A stretch of 64,000 nucleotides of DNA from Chloroflexi bacterium UBA6622 (GTDB lineage: Bacteria > Chloroflexota > UBA11872). The notes under the pieces are model-generated. The model was not told where the DNA came from. It saw only the letters and a program-made list of their open reading frames with translations, and searched no databases. Where the stretch lies: positions 1 through 64,000 of the forward strand of contig DJHK01000015.1 in NCBI GenBank assembly GCA_002433065.1. Reading direction: 5' to 3'. Shown here piece by piece: positions 47,776 through 57,829 of this stretch (position 1 is its first letter; each line of letters starts with the position of its first letter). The translations under genes and the position numbers were made by a program.

Positions 47776-48964
47776 CCGTCCAGCCATTCTTGCGCTTGAA
47801 ACCGGTGATGTGTTCTATGGCTTTGCTTTCGGCGCTGATATCACAGGTACAGGAGAAGTCGTGTTTAATACAAGCATGACTGGCTATCAGGAGATAGCAA
47901 CCGACGCATCCTATCGAGGCCAACTTGTCGTCATGACCTATCCGCTAATAGATAATTACGGTATTAACGAAGACGACGTTGAATCTCGGAGGCCATGGAT
48001 ATCCGGCATGGCGGTTCGAGAACTTGCAGCTACCCGCAACAACTGGCGAATGGCATCGGATCTGAGCACCTATCTTTGCGAGCATGAAATTCCTGGAATC
48101 GAAGGCATCGATACAAGAGCACTGACACGTATTCTTCGGACCCGAGGACCGCAACGCGGCGTGCTAATTCAAGCACCTGCAAATATTGGTAATGACTCTG
48201 ATCGTTTTTCTTGGATTAAGGGACGGTCTACTGCTGCAGCGGAATGGGCTGAAAGCCAGATCCAAAAGGCTCAGAATCTTCCTCCATATTCCAAACATGA
48301 CTATGTGAACGACGTAACCACTCAAAATCCGTATGTAGCTGATGAAAGCCCATGGGAACCATGGCCTAACGCCAAAGTTCGAGATAACAAGCCGAGAATC
48401 ACGCTACTGGACGTAGGTGTGAAAACAAATATTGTCCGTTCACTAACACATCGTGGCTGTCTGGTCACAGTGCTTCCATATGGATCCAGCATCGCAGACG
48501 TGGAGAGTACAAATCCCGATGGCGTTGTTGTCTGTAACGGACCGGGAGACCCTGAGCAAGCCGGTGAAGCCGTAGAAACGGTCCGAGGTCTAATAGGTCG
48601 TCTACCGATAATGGGTATCTGCCTCGGCCACCAAGTTCTCGGTCTAGCAATCGGCGCGACCACGAGTCGCCTCCCCTTCGGTCACCGGGGCGCCAATCAA
48701 CCTGTAAAAGAACTACTGTCGGGTCGCGCCTACATCACCTCCCAAAACCATGGGTATCAGGTCGACGCCTCATCGATACCTCAGGAAAGCGGATTCCGGG
48801 TAAGCCACATCAATCTTAATGACGGATCGGTTGAAGGCCTGGCCCACGAATCACTCCCGGTGTTTTCGGTCCAATTCCATCCCGAAGCCAGCCCTGGACC
48901 CCAAGATAACCAATACTTATTTGAGAGGTTTTTGGACCTCATCGAAAAGGGCCCCACCGCATGA
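47768..48964 (+). CDS. carA: Carbamoyl-phosphate synthase small (glutaminase) subunit
   Basis: A 398-aa glutamine amidotransferase subunit that releases ammonia from glutamine for the large subunit. ALETGDVFYGFAFGA and GEVVFNTSMTGYQEIATD are characteristic of the N-terminal domain; IEGIDTRALTRILR follows. The class I amidotransferase domain has GICLGHQVLGLA with the nucleophile and QFHPEASPGPQDN with catalytic His and Glu. GTG start overlapping the pyrC stop. Confidence 0.98.
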   Translation: MPDRPAILALETGDVFYGFAFGADITGTGEVVFNTSMTGYQEIATDASYRGQLVVMTYPLIDNYGINEDDVESRRPWISGMAVRELAATRNNWRMASDLSTYLCEHEIPGIEGIDTRALTRILRTRGPQRGVLIQAPANIGNDSDRFSWIKGRSTAAAEWAESQIQKAQNLPPYSKHDYVNDVTTQNPYVADESPWEPWPNAKVRDNKPRITLLDVGVKTNIVRSLTHRGCLVTVLPYGSSIADVESTNPDGVVVCNGPGDPEQAGEAVETVRGLIGRLPIMGICLGHQVLGLAIGATTSRLPFGHRGANQPVKELLSGRAYITSQNHGYQVDASSIPQESGFRVSHINLNDGSVEGLAHESLPVFSVQFHPEASPGPQDNQYLFERFLDLIEKGPTA

Positions 48965-49000
48965 ATTCTCCTCAAAGCACTCTTGGAACCAGCAAATCCG

Positions 49001-52000
49001 ATGGCTGATCTTTCGTCAGTCCTCATCATTGGCTCCGGTCCTATTGTGATCGGCCAAGCCGCGGAATTCGACTATGCCGGCACACAGGCCTGCAAAGCGA
49101 TGCGGGAAGAAGGTGTTCGATCAATTCTGGTGAATTCGAATCCCGCAACAATTATGACTGACGAGGATGTGGCAGACCGGGTATATATAGAGCCCCTTAC
49201 CATTCCGGTTCTGGAGCGTGTAATCGATCGTGAACGACCAGATGGGTTGCTCGCCTCAATGGGTGGACAAACCGCTCTTAACCTCGCGGTAGAACTCGAC
49301 AAAGCTGGGATCCTCGAGAAATACGACCTACAACTACTTGGGACGCCTGTTACGGCCATACAGGATGCCGAGGATCGCGAACGATTTCGGAGCCTAATGC
49401 ACGATATTGGTGAACCGGTCCCAGAAAGCCGGATCGTCACGTCATTACCCGAAGCCTGGGATTTCGCACGATCATGCGGATTTCCGCTCATCATCCGCCC
49501 CGCCTACACACTTGGAGGAAGCGGAGGCGGCGTTGCTCGCCATGAAGATGAGTTTGAGGCAGTGGTGACTCAGGGACTACAAACCAGTCCAATCCGCCAA
49601 GTGCTCGTAGAACGTTCCCTAATCGGGTGGAAAGAAGTCGAGTACGAGGTCATGCGTGATGGTGGGGACAACTGCATAACGATCTGTAACATGGAAAATT
49701 TCGACCCCATGGGAGTCCACACTGGAGATTCGATTGTTTTCGCTCCTTCTCAAACGCTGAGCGACAAGGAGTACCAAATGCTCCGAAGCGCTTCGCTAAA
49801 GATAATTCGAGCCCTAGGCGTGGAAGGTGGATGCAACGTCCAATTAGCCCTAGACCCAAACTCCTTCGATTACTTTGTAATTGAGGTGAATCCACGAGTT
49901 AGTAGATCGTCAGCGCTCGCCTCAAAAGCTACCGGATACCCAATCGCCAGAATTGCAGCCCGGATCGCGCTGGGTTGGAAGCTTGACGACCTTCGCAATC
50001 CGATTACGCAGAGCACATCCGCAGCATTCGAACCTTCCCTTGATTACGTAGTCACCAAGATCCCGCGATGGCCTTTTGACAAGTTCAGCCATGCCGACCG
50101 TCGCCTCGGAACTCAAATGAAAGCCACCGGCGAAGTAATGGCTATTGAACGAACAATTGAAGCATCGCTAAACAAAGCGGTTAGAGGTATGGAGAATGGT
50201 GGTCGGACCCTTCTGTGGGAGGACTCTCGATGGACCGACGATGAATCGGCCATCTGGTGGCGCATTGAACACGCCCATGACGAGCGACTGTGGGCGATCA
50301 TGGCTGCTCTTCGGCGCGGTGCTACAGCATCTGAGATCTCACGGAGATCGGGGATTGATCGATTTTTCATCGAAAAGATGGTTAATTTACTCACGACCGA
50401 ACGTCGATTGCTAGGCAACCCCCTTTCCCCAGATCTAGTGTGGCACGCCAAACGACAAGGCTTTTCAGACCACATGATCGCCTCGTTGAGCGATACGCTT
50501 CCAGAAAAAGTACGTGAGTTACGGGAATCCACCGATATTCGGCCCACATACAAAATGGTCGATACCTGTGCCGCAGAATTCGACGCAGCCACTCCATATT
50601 TTTGGAGCACATACGAAACTGAAAACGAAGCAGTTCCGTCCGGAAACCCATCCGCTGTAGTAGTAGGAAGCGGTCCAATTCGAATCGGCCAAGGTATTGA
50701 GTTCGATTATTGCTCAGTACATTCAGCATGGGCATTAGGTGAAGCCGGGTTCGACAGCGTAATGATCAACTCCAACCCAGAAACCGTCAGCACCGACTTC
50801 GACACCTCAACACGACTGTATTTCGAAGCACTTGACGAAGAAAGCGTTACGGAAGTCCTGCAAAACGAAAAGGCCTCCGGTAATAACGCGCCTCCAATAG
50901 TCGCCCAATTCGGTGGTCAAACCGCGATAAACCTTGCTGGCCCCCTTTACACAGCCGGATTTGAAATCGCGGGTAGCGGCGTTGCGAGCATCGATGAAGC
51001 CGAGAATCGAGATAAATTTGATCGGTTCCTAGAAAAACTGGGCATACTGCGTCCCCCGGGAGCTGCTGTGACCCGAATGTCCGATGCCATCGACATAGCC
51101 GAACGGCTCGGGTACCCAGTGGTTGCCCGTCCCTCATACGTGCTCGGTGGTCGTGCCATGCAAGTTGTTGATGACCGCGCCGATCTCGAACGTTATATAG
51201 CCGAAGTTGTTCAGCCTTCTCCGGAACACCCAGTTTTAATCGACAAATATCTTGAAGGCCTTGAGGTTGAGGTAGATGCGATCTGCGACGGTACTTCCAC
51301 GCTGGTACCTGGGATCATGGAACACATTGAGCGAGCAGGTGTTCATTCTGGCGACAGTTTTGCTGTCTACCCTCCGATAAGTGTTGATGCAGAGCAGCAA
51401 GCTTCGCTTTTAGACGCTACCCAAAGAATTTGCGCTGGGCTCAACGCACGAGGTCTCGTCAATATTCAGTATGTGCTGCACGACGACAAAGTCTATGTAA
51501 TTGAAGTCAATCCTCGAGCCAGCCGAACCGTACCTTTCTTGAGCAAGGCGACCGGTATACCTATGGTCAAGCTCGCAACCATGACAATGTTTGGATCCAC
51601 TCTGAAAGAACTTGGCTATGAGTCCGGATTAGCCGAAAATCGACCCCTGGTAGCCGTAAAAGCACCCGTGTTTTCAATGTCAAAGCTTTCGGGCGTTGAC
51701 ACGTATCTCGGGCCTGAAATGAAATCCACGGGTGAGGTCATGGGGTTGGGGGATTCATTCCCCACCGCTCTGAGAAAAGCGATGATCTCAGCTGGGATTG
51801 ACGTCCCTGAGCAAGGTGATGTGCTGGTATCCATTGCTGACCGAGACAAGACTGAAGCCGCTCCCATAATTTCAAGATTATCGGAGCTTGGGTTTGGATT
51901 AGTGGCCACGGAAGGAACGGCATCGTTCATCGAATCTTCTCTTGACCTCTCTGTGCAAAGAGTCAGCAAGATCAGAGCTGGCAGTCCTAATGTTGAAGAA

Positions 52001-52213
52001 TTCATTCGTGAAGGACGTGTGGTCCTAGTTATTAATACTTTGACCGGACGCCGCGAAGCCCTTCAAGATGGTCACTACATGCGACGGGCTGCAGCCGAAA
52101 CCCAAACACCTTGCTTAACCTCTCTGGATACAGCCCGAGCACTAGTAGATTCGCTCCCCGACAGAGAACATCCGTACCAAGTACAAACTATAGATGAGTA
52201 TCGGGGAGACTAA
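49001..52213 (+). CDS. carB: Carbamoyl-phosphate synthase large subunit
   Basis: About 1070 aa, full length, with two homologous ATP-grasp halves. The first opens [20 protein letters not shown] and has [14 protein letters not shown]; the second opens [19 protein letters not shown] and has [34 protein letters not shown] and [20 protein letters not shown] are the paired metal-binding blocks. A central oligomerisation domain and a C-terminal MGS-like allosteric domain (~930-1070), where UMP or IMP binds in other species, complete it. Start ATG at 49001; a TTG at 48983 is in frame. The gap from carA is 36 bases. Confidence 0.98.
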   Translation: MADLSSVLIIGSGPIVIGQAAEFDYAGTQACKAMREEGVRSILVNSNPATIMTDEDVADRVYIEPLTIPVLERVIDRERPDGLLASMGGQTALNLAVELDKAGILEKYDLQLLGTPVTAIQDAEDRERFRSLMHDIGEPVPESRIVTSLPEAWDFARSCGFPLIIRPAYTLGGSGGGVARHEDEFEAVVTQGLQTSPIRQVLVERSLIGWKEVEYEVMRDGGDNCITICNMENFDPMGVHTGDSIVFAPSQTLSDKEYQMLRSASLKIIRALGVEGGCNVQLALDPNSFDYFVIEVNPRVSRSSALASKATGYPIARIAARIALGWKLDDLRNPITQSTSAAFEPSLDYVVTKIPRWPFDKFSHADRRLGTQMKATGEVMAIERTIEASLNKAVRGMENGGRTLLWEDSRWTDDESAIWWRIEHAHDERLWAIMAALRRGATASEISRRSGIDRFFIEKMVNLLTTERRLLGNPLSPDLVWHAKRQGFSDHMIASLSDTLPEKVRELRESTDIRPTYKMVDTCAAEFDAATPYFWSTYETENEAVPSGNPSAVVVGSGPIRIGQGIEFDYCSVHSAWALGEAGFDSVMINSNPETVSTDFDTSTRLYFEALDEESVTEVLQNEKASGNNAPPIVAQFGGQTAINLAGPLYTAGFEIAGSGVASIDEAENRDKFDRFLEKLGILRPPGAAVTRMSDAIDIAERLGYPVVARPSYVLGGRAMQVVDDRADLERYIAEVVQPSPEHPVLIDKYLEGLEVEVDAICDGTSTLVPGIMEHIERAGVHSGDSFAVYPPISVDAEQQASLLDATQRICAGLNARGLVNIQYVLHDDKVYVIEVNPRASRTVPFLSKATGIPMVKLATMTMFGSTLKELGYESGLAENRPLVAVKAPVFSMSKLSGVDTYLGPEMKSTGEVMGLGDSFPTALRKAMISAGIDVPEQGDVLVSIADRDKTEAAPIISRLSELGFGLVATEGTASFIESSLDLSVQRVSKIRAGSPNVEEFIREGRVVLVINTLTGRREALQDGHYMRRAAAETQTPCLTSLDTARALVDSLPDREHPYQVQTIDEYRGD

Positions 52214-52215
52214 GG

Positions 52216-53043
52216 TTGCGCAAGCGGCTTGAAGTTGCGCATGTGATTCGAAATGTTCAAATCACAAAGCGTCTCTGGTGGTGTGAATATATAGCTCCCG
52301 AAATTGCGTCTTCCGCCTTACCCGGACAATTTGCCCACGTTTTATGCAGTGAGCCTGACCAACTCGATCCACTACTTCGACGCCCACTGAGTTTTTCAAG
52401 AATTGATCCATCTAAAGGCCATGTAGCCTTTCTCCTCGACACTGTCGGACGAGGCACAACATGGCTGGTGCAACAACCCGCCGGCGGAGAGATTGACATG
52501 CTAGGTCCACTTGGCGCCCCTTTCGAATTCCAGTCTTCCAAATCAAACGTACTGATGGTCGGTGGTGGGATAGGCCTAGCCCCTCTAATTGCCCTGGCTG
52601 ACACTGCCCCACAACACGGCATCAACGTACGCCTGCTTGTTGGAGGACGAGATGCTGAACAGATCACGCCTGACGAATGGCTACACCCAGACGTAACGTA
52701 CCTAATCTCCACCGATGACGGCACCGCTGGCCACCACGGATTCGTCACAGACCTTGTGCCGGCACACTACAACTGGAGTGACCAAATCTGTGTTTGTGGA
52801 CCAACTCCCATGATGCAAGCAATGGCACAACTTTCACCTCAACTTGCCAAGAAGCATGGGAACGTCCCGATCCACACGTCTCTCGAGGCTCGAATGGGAT
52901 GTGCGATGGGTGTCTGTTATTCGTGTGTCGTCAAAACAACCGAAGGGGTCAAGCGTGTCTGTCACGACGGTCCGGTATTCGACCAAAACCACCTGACGTG
53001 GGAATGGGATCACGAAGCTCCCGGGCACGATCAACAGAGTTGA
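52216..53043 (+). CDS. pyrK: Dihydroorotate dehydrogenase electron-transfer subunit (PyrK)
   Basis: A 275-aa FAD/[2Fe-2S] protein that passes electrons from class 1B dihydroorotate dehydrogenase (PyrD) to NAD+. RRPLSFSRID is the FAD-binding motif; VLMVGGGIGLAPL begins the NAD domain; Cys229, Cys234, Cys237 and Cys249 (CAMGVCYSC and the later VCHDGPVF) bind the [2Fe-2S] cluster. It starts at TTG two bases after the carB stop. No pyrD follows: the next genes are on the opposite strand, so the partner must be elsewhere. Confidence 0.93.
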   Translation: MRKRLEVAHVIRNVQITKRLWWCEYIAPEIASSALPGQFAHVLCSEPDQLDPLLRRPLSFSRIDPSKGHVAFLLDTVGRGTTWLVQQPAGGEIDMLGPLGAPFEFQSSKSNVLMVGGGIGLAPLIALADTAPQHGINVRLLVGGRDAEQITPDEWLHPDVTYLISTDDGTAGHHGFVTDLVPAHYNWSDQICVCGPTPMMQAMAQLSPQLAKKHGNVPIHTSLEARMGCAMGVCYSCVVKTTEGVKRVCHDGPVFDQNHLTWEWDHEAPGHDQQS

Positions 53044-53078
53044 TCAACCGTAAAACCTATACGCACGCACAAGGTGTC

Positions 53079-53525
53079 TCAGGCATCTCGCCATAGCTTT
53101 CCCCTCGCCTTAACACGATCCAATCGTGAAACATCGAAACTCGGAAACTCGAACCCGTCCGGCTGTGGGGGCCCGTGAATCCCAAGCTTGGCTTGAATTT
53201 CCGGCCTCGTGTAATACGCGTTGTACGTCTGACGAACTAGCTCAGCAAATGCCTCCGGGGCTGACTTCTCCACAAACCTCAGAATTTCGATCTGTTCTTC
53301 AGAAGTAAGCTGTATAAACGATGCATCGCCTGTCGATTTCTCAATGGCGTCCAAGGCCCGCAACACAAGCTCATATAGCTCCTCATGTTCCCGAAGAAAC
53401 TCGTGGACGATCGAGGCACAGCCAACCGACCCCGCAGCAGGCATGTCGTTTTCAGCAGGAATCAATTGACTCTGAACCTTCGTAAGTAGCGCAAGCTGCT
53501 CGGCGTTAAACAAACGTTCACTCAT
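53079..53525 (-). CDS. Gluconate 2-dehydrogenase subunit 3-like protein
   Basis: About 148 aa of the gluconate 2-dehydrogenase subunit 3 family, helical, which accompanies a GMC-type FAD subunit in periplasmic polyol dehydrogenases. FNAEQLALLTKVQSQLIPAE is the family N-terminal motif, and RQTYNAYYTRPEIQAKLG plus GPPQPDGF close it. Many family members carry a Tat signal; none is visible here. The ATG at 53525 forms an ATGA overlap with the GMC gene stop, a strong sign that the two proteins form a complex. The longer frame to 53567 is unlikely. Confidence 0.88.
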   Translation of the reverse strand: MSERLFNAEQLALLTKVQSQLIPAENDMPAAGSVGCASIVHEFLREHEELYELVLRALDAIEKSTGDASFIQLTSEEQIEILRFVEKSAPEAFAELVRQTYNAYYTRPEIQAKLGIHGPPQPDGFEFPSFDVSRLDRVKARGKLWRDA

Positions 53526-55126
53526 GCATATAAATCCTGAAAGTTTTGACTCACCCAGTCCGCGCACCGGAGTGCAATCGCCTGAATCGTGCTCGTTGGA
53601 TTTACGGCTCCGGAGGTCGTAAACACGCTGCCGTCGATGACAAACAGGTTACGGCACTCGTGCGAGCAGCCCCATTGATTGACGACAGAACGCTCGGGAT
53701 CATTGCCCATCCGACATGTACCCATTAAATGCCATCCACTATCCTGCACTAGCGGATCAACCAAAACCTCAACTGCCCCAGCCGCCTCACATAATTCTTG
53801 GGCCCGTGCGATTGCAAACGGCATCATCTTTTTGCTGTTTGCTCCTAACCGGTAACGCACAAGGGGGGCAGGTGTTCCATCCGCATCGGTAAGCTGCGGA
53901 TCAATCGTGACCCGGTTTATTTCCTCCGGAAGATCTTCGCCCATCACCGTAATAGTGATTGCATGACGATAAATTTTTCCGAGTGCACGATGATGGCCCG
54001 CTCCCCATGCCACTGGAACTCCAGATAAGCCTCCATTCGCAGTAGTCAACGGACCAACACTCCGACTGAGCTGCAATTCGAACCCTCGAACGAATCCTCG
54101 AGACAGGTCTGTTTCGTAAAACTCCTGGCAATTCATGAGACCACCAAGAGGGCCTCGCTGCGCATCCAACGGTTCATCAAACACGCCCGTCACAAACCCT
54201 ACCGGGTGGAACATAAGATGAGTTCCGACCAACCCGGAATGGTTAGCCAAACCTTTTGGAAACTGTGACGACACTGAATTGAGCAACAACCTCGGGGTTC
54301 CGATCCCATTGGCCGCCACAATAACGACTCGAGCCGTATGCTCGCGCCGGACACCGGCCTCATCCCGGAAAACCACGCCTCGGGCACTACCATTTTCATC
54401 AACAGTGACCTCCTCGACCCGAGCATGCGTAATCAGATCAACACCATTTCCCATAGCCATCGGCCAATACGTAACGTGAGCGCTCGACATCGATGCTGTG
54501 GGACAACCAATGTCACATGGGCCACAACCATTGCACGCAGATCGGTCATGGCCAAACACCTCACTGATAAGGGCGTTGTCAGACGGCCACCAATGCCAGC
54601 CCAATTTATCCAGACCCCGAAAATACGCTTCGCAAGCAACATCAAATCCCAAGGGAGGTGTCTGACGTACACCTCGAGGCGGATTCCCTGGATCCCCAGC
54701 AAGTCCAGATACACCAATCATCGAGTCATTTAGTTCATAGAACGGCTCAAGATCCCAATAGGTCAGCGGCCAGTCATCAGCTATGCCATCCAGGGTTCGC
54801 ACACGGAAATCAGACGGCCGCATACGCGGAAAGTGTCCTGACCAATGCACAGTGCTACCACCCACGGCATTCATCATTAGAGGTCGAATCGGGGTACCCG
54901 AGACATTAATCGGGTAGTCCTCTGGCCATCGACGCACATTAGGATCCTTGTGAAATTCTGACTGACGAGCCAATTCGTAGTCAGACTGTCCGTGCGAATA
55001 TTCAGACTTCTCGATCCACCGCCCCTGTTCCAGACAGGTCACCTTCAACCCATTTCTGGACAAAGACCAAGCGGCCGCCGCCCCCGCAGCACCCGAACCC
55101 ACAATTAGGACGTCTGACTTAGTCAC
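53522..55126 (-). CDS. GMC family oxidoreductase (FAD), polyol/gluconate dehydrogenase-like
   Basis: A 534-aa GMC flavoprotein oxidising an alcohol, sugar or sugar acid. The FAD dinucleotide motif VLIVGSGAAGAAAAW is at the very N-terminus; AVGGSTVHWSGHFPR follows; near the C-terminus GWHLMGTCRMG and GAVNPTSTIQAI hold the catalytic His and Asn. Cys198, 201, 204 and 208 form a CxxCxxCxxxC ferredoxin-like motif (CNGCGPCDIGC), which is found in one GMC branch and may hold an Fe-S cluster. It pairs with the subunit-3-like gene downstream. No signal peptide is visible, so cytosolic location or piggy-back export is unresolved. Confidence 0.92.
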   Translation of the reverse strand: MTKSDVLIVGSGAAGAAAAWSLSRNGLKVTCLEQGRWIEKSEYSHGQSDYELARQSEFHKDPNVRRWPEDYPINVSGTPIRPLMMNAVGGSTVHWSGHFPRMRPSDFRVRTLDGIADDWPLTYWDLEPFYELNDSMIGVSGLAGDPGNPPRGVRQTPPLGFDVACEAYFRGLDKLGWHWWPSDNALISEVFGHDRSACNGCGPCDIGCPTASMSSAHVTYWPMAMGNGVDLITHARVEEVTVDENGSARGVVFRDEAGVRREHTARVVIVAANGIGTPRLLLNSVSSQFPKGLANHSGLVGTHLMFHPVGFVTGVFDEPLDAQRGPLGGLMNCQEFYETDLSRGFVRGFELQLSRSVGPLTTANGGLSGVPVAWGAGHHRALGKIYRHAITITVMGEDLPEEINRVTIDPQLTDADGTPAPLVRYRLGANSKKMMPFAIARAQELCEAAGAVEVLVDPLVQDSGWHLMGTCRMGNDPERSVVNQWGCSHECRNLFVIDGSVFTTSGAVNPTSTIQAIALRCADWVSQNFQDLYA

Positions 55127-55209
55127 CCGTGCTGCTCATGTATAACCGCCTTCCACGTTCCCTTGCAGCACGTGTAAGCCAATATGGATTCCGACACGTG
55201 GACCTCGGA

Positions 55210-56250
55210 TTAGTTCCATCGGTATACCTCAGGATCAACACTGGCCGGCACTACCCGATCCAACTCGGGCCATATTTCCTCAGGAATTTCGTGAGCCGCC
55301 AAGACCAACGTTTGCTCTATTCGACCTGCTCGACTTGCACCTACGATCGTCGACGTAATACGAGGATCTCGCAACGAGAATTGAAGCGCTGCGGCAGCTA
55401 AAGGAACCTGATACCGGTCACAAATCTGCTCCAGTTCGTAGGCCCGATTCACGATATCTTCGTCTGCGTCCTGGTACGCATATCGTGGATAGGCCTTCGG
55501 CCCACGGGAAAGGATTCCACTACCGTAAGGGGCCGCATTAAGCACCGCTACATTTCGAAGAGCCGCGATCTCTAGCAACGGTTCCGCGGAGCGATTGAGC
55601 AGGGTATAGCGATTGTGCGTAACCACTACCTCAAAACATCCCGTCTCAACATACTGTATTTCCTGATCAATAGGTCCACCAGCCACACCCAGATGCTCAA
55701 TTAATCCCTCTTCCTTCATCGACTGCAAAACTTCCACAGGTCCACCCGGTGCCATAATCGACTCATAGGTTGAGTGTTCTGCATCATGAAGATGCACGAG
55801 CTGAAGACGTTCGAGACCTAAAAGATCAAGACTTCGTTCCACGGATTTACGCATCTGCGCCCCGCTGAAATCCCCAGTTTTCAGATCACGATCAGCCTTC
55901 GTCCCGATAACCCAACCCTCTGGAATTCCCCCAATTTCCCGTAAAACATTGCCAATCCGCCGTTCACTTTCTCCATCCCCATACGACGCTGCTGTATCGA
56001 GGAAATTTATGGGCCCCGTAAACACCTCCCGCAGCATGCCAACAGCCTCATCTTCTGCTACCTCATAGGCAAAAACTTCCGGCATATCTCCAAGAGCAGC
56101 TGTGCCCGCAGACAAGGGTGTAACTTGCAGGCCAGTCGTCCCCAGCACTCGAAGCGAAAAATAGTCGTTTGATTTGCTTATGACAGAGCCCTCTTGGTAA
56201 CAGCGAATGGGAGCGAGAGAGAAATTATGTCTCGGCTGGGAGCACGGCAT
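55210..56250 (-). CDS. Aldo/keto reductase
   Basis: Aldo/keto reductase TIM-barrel oxidoreductase, NADPH-dependent. RVLGTTGLQVTPLSAGTA is the usual N-terminus; NFLDTAASYGDGESERRIG holds the catalytic Asp and Tyr; VIGTKAD the Lys; QLVHLHD the His. The end of the frame, ITSTIVGASRAGRIEQTL, is the cofactor-phosphate region. Coordinates run from the first canonical ATG at 56250, but the first ~20 residues look unlike the family and overlap a small ORF. AAGAGGG with ideal spacing precedes an ATA codon at 56181, which matches the expected N-terminus; translation may start there. It belongs to the same strand as the GMC pair, 83 bases upstream of it. Confidence 0.88.
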   Translation of the reverse strand: MPCSQPRHNFSLAPIRCYQEGSVISKSNDYFSLRVLGTTGLQVTPLSAGTAALGDMPEVFAYEVAEDEAVGMLREVFTGPINFLDTAASYGDGESERRIGNVLREIGGIPEGWVIGTKADRDLKTGDFSGAQMRKSVERSLDLLGLERLQLVHLHDAEHSTYESIMAPGGPVEVLQSMKEEGLIEHLGVAGGPIDQEIQYVETGCFEVVVTHNRYTLLNRSAEPLLEIAALRNVAVLNAAPYGSGILSRGPKAYPRYAYQDADEDIVNRAYELEQICDRYQVPLAAAALQFSLRDPRITSTIVGASRAGRIEQTLVLAAHEIPEEIWPELDRVVPASVDPEVYRWN

Positions 56251-56429
56251 TGAACAACTTCCATTGCAAGCAAGACCGTTCGATAGCCTTGCAAAGCAAT
56301 CCGTCCTTCACCTACATCGAACAACGGTGGCAACCGATCAAGAGCCCCATGTGAAATCTGCTTGATCCGCCGTTGGACCCAGCCGCACAAGTGACCCCAT
56401 ACGGAGCACCAGTCTTCTGGCTCAACCAC
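56178..56429 (-). CDS. Unrecognised small protein downstream of cca
   Basis: An 83-aa open frame not recognisable as a known family. It starts at a GTG overlapping the cca stop (GTGGTTGA), with GGGG five bases upstream, and ends at a TAA that touches the likely aldo/keto reductase start. Codon choice resembles the neighbours. The product is mixed helical/beta, with Trp and Cys near the start (EDWCSVWGHLCGWVQRR) and a mid-region LPPLFDVGEGRIALQGYRTV. No signal peptide or membrane span. It could be a real small gene or a remnant; the tight junctions on both sides favour a gene. Confidence 0.45.
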   Translation of the reverse strand: MVEPEDWCSVWGHLCGWVQRRIKQISHGALDRLPPLFDVGEGRIALQGYRTVLLAMEVVQCRAPSRDIISLSLPFAVTKRALS

Positions 56430-57813
56430 GAATACCCCGTGACTCAACACGCGCCGCAGCCTCAGCATGCGACTCGACAAAACCAAGTGCAAGCTCCCGT
56501 GCACGCTCGAGGTCATGGGGCTCAAGTGCCCCGTCAAGCACAAGATCCAGTAGATATTGCTTAATTGGCTTGATCCAAATTCCCGGCTCTCGATCAAACA
56601 ATTTCATCAAGGCATGTCCATCAAGCGGGGAATCAAGAGCCGCAACATCCTGTTCAGCTTGTAATTGCTCGCACCGCGCCTGCAATTCCGCCACTCTTGC
56701 CAGACCAGCTTCAACCCGTCTTGGACGATAGCTGGTGATATCTGCTCGCGATAACGCAAGAAGGGACTGCAGTTCTTCGCCAGCTTCGCGAATGAAACGG
56801 CGAACAGCGCCATCGGTCCAATCTGTCTCGTACGAATTGGCACGCATATGGAAGCGAACAATATGAATTACGCTGTCCATCAATCGTCCGTCAACCTTGA
56901 GCCGACGCAGTATCTGAGCCGCAATCCGAGCCCCCCGTTCCTCATGTCCAAAGAACCGTACTCGGCCACGACGAATAGTCTTCGTTTCGGGTTTGCCTAT
57001 ATCGTGAAACAGTGCGGCCCAACGAAGTTGGGCTGCGGCGGGAACGCCTGCCACTACCCGCATCGTGTGGCCGAAAACATCCTTGTGCTGTCGTTTTTCT
57101 TCCTGCTCGGTTTGTTGTAACGGGATAAGTTCAGGTATCACTAAATTCAGAATTCCGAGTTCAAGCATCATGACAAGACCACGATCAGGCCGGCGGGCCA
57201 GCAGAATCAACTCCAGTTCAGCCGCAATACGCTCAACACTGATTTTTGAAAGTTCACGGGCATTACGACGTGCGGCCGCCGCGGTGTCCGCCTCCACTTG
57301 AAAATCGAGTTGGACTGCAAATCTCACGCAACGAAGCACTCGCAAGGGATCCTCACGGAACCTTTCATCCGGTAGACCAACTGCCCTGATTTGACCAGCG
57401 ACCACATCAGCTACCCCACCATGCGGATCAATAATTTGCCCAGACTGAACATCTTGGGCCATCGCATTTACCGTGAAATCCCGGCGACCAAGATCTGCTT
57501 CAAGCGACGTTCCAAACTGTACCTCCGGCTTCCTTGAACCAGGTTCGTAAATCTCCGACCTAAAGGTCGTAATCTCCAATTTCTGTTCTTCGAAAATGAC
57601 GCCAATCGTCCCAAATCGCTCACCAACCGAATAGATGTCGGAAGCACCAGCACGTCGAGCAAGTACCTTGATACGGTCAGGATGGGCGTCAGTCGTAAGA
57701 TCAATATCGTGCGGAGGACGTCCCATCAGTCGGTCACGAACCGGACCTCCGACCAGGTATAAATCGAAACCGGCCTGTCTAAACACGCGTGCAAGACGTC
57801 CAGTAGGATTCAT
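56422..57813 (-). CDS. cca: CCA tRNA nucleotidyltransferase / poly(A) polymerase family protein
   Basis: About 463 aa, class II nucleotidyltransferase that adds or repairs the 3' CCA of tRNA. YLVGGPVRDRLMGRPPHDID with DLTTD carries the GG-x-VRD and DxD catalytic motifs; RDFTVNAMAQD and RFREDPLRVLRCVRFA are the diagnostic RNA/NTP-binding blocks. An HD domain follows (WAALFHDIGKPETK), as in bacterial enzymes with phosphohydrolase activity. The start is ATG at 57813, after the VWA gene stop at 57830; the longer frame to 57888 would overlap. It lies at the end of the MoxR/VWA operon, probably by chance. Confidence 0.95.
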   Translation of the reverse strand: MNPTGRLARVFRQAGFDLYLVGGPVRDRLMGRPPHDIDLTTDAHPDRIKVLARRAGASDIYSVGERFGTIGVIFEEQKLEITTFRSEIYEPGSRKPEVQFGTSLEADLGRRDFTVNAMAQDVQSGQIIDPHGGVADVVAGQIRAVGLPDERFREDPLRVLRCVRFAVQLDFQVEADTAAAARRNARELSKISVERIAAELELILLARRPDRGLVMMLELGILNLVIPELIPLQQTEQEEKRQHKDVFGHTMRVVAGVPAAAQLRWAALFHDIGKPETKTIRRGRVRFFGHEERGARIAAQILRRLKVDGRLMDSVIHIVRFHMRANSYETDWTDGAVRRFIREAGEELQSLLALSRADITSYRPRRVEAGLARVAELQARCEQLQAEQDVAALDSPLDGHALMKLFDREPGIWIKPIKQYLLDLVLDGALEPHDLERARELALGFVESHAEAAARVESRGIRG

Positions 57814-57829
57814 AAAAATGTCGCCTAAC

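Noticed and set aside
52257..52748. Minus-strand open frame of 163 codons opposite pyrK
   Set aside because: Antisense shadow of the conserved PyrK domains; no motif, no start signal.
57065..57301. Plus-strand frame opposite the nucleotidyltransferase
   Set aside because: Ser/Arg-rich antisense translation of the conserved CCA domain.
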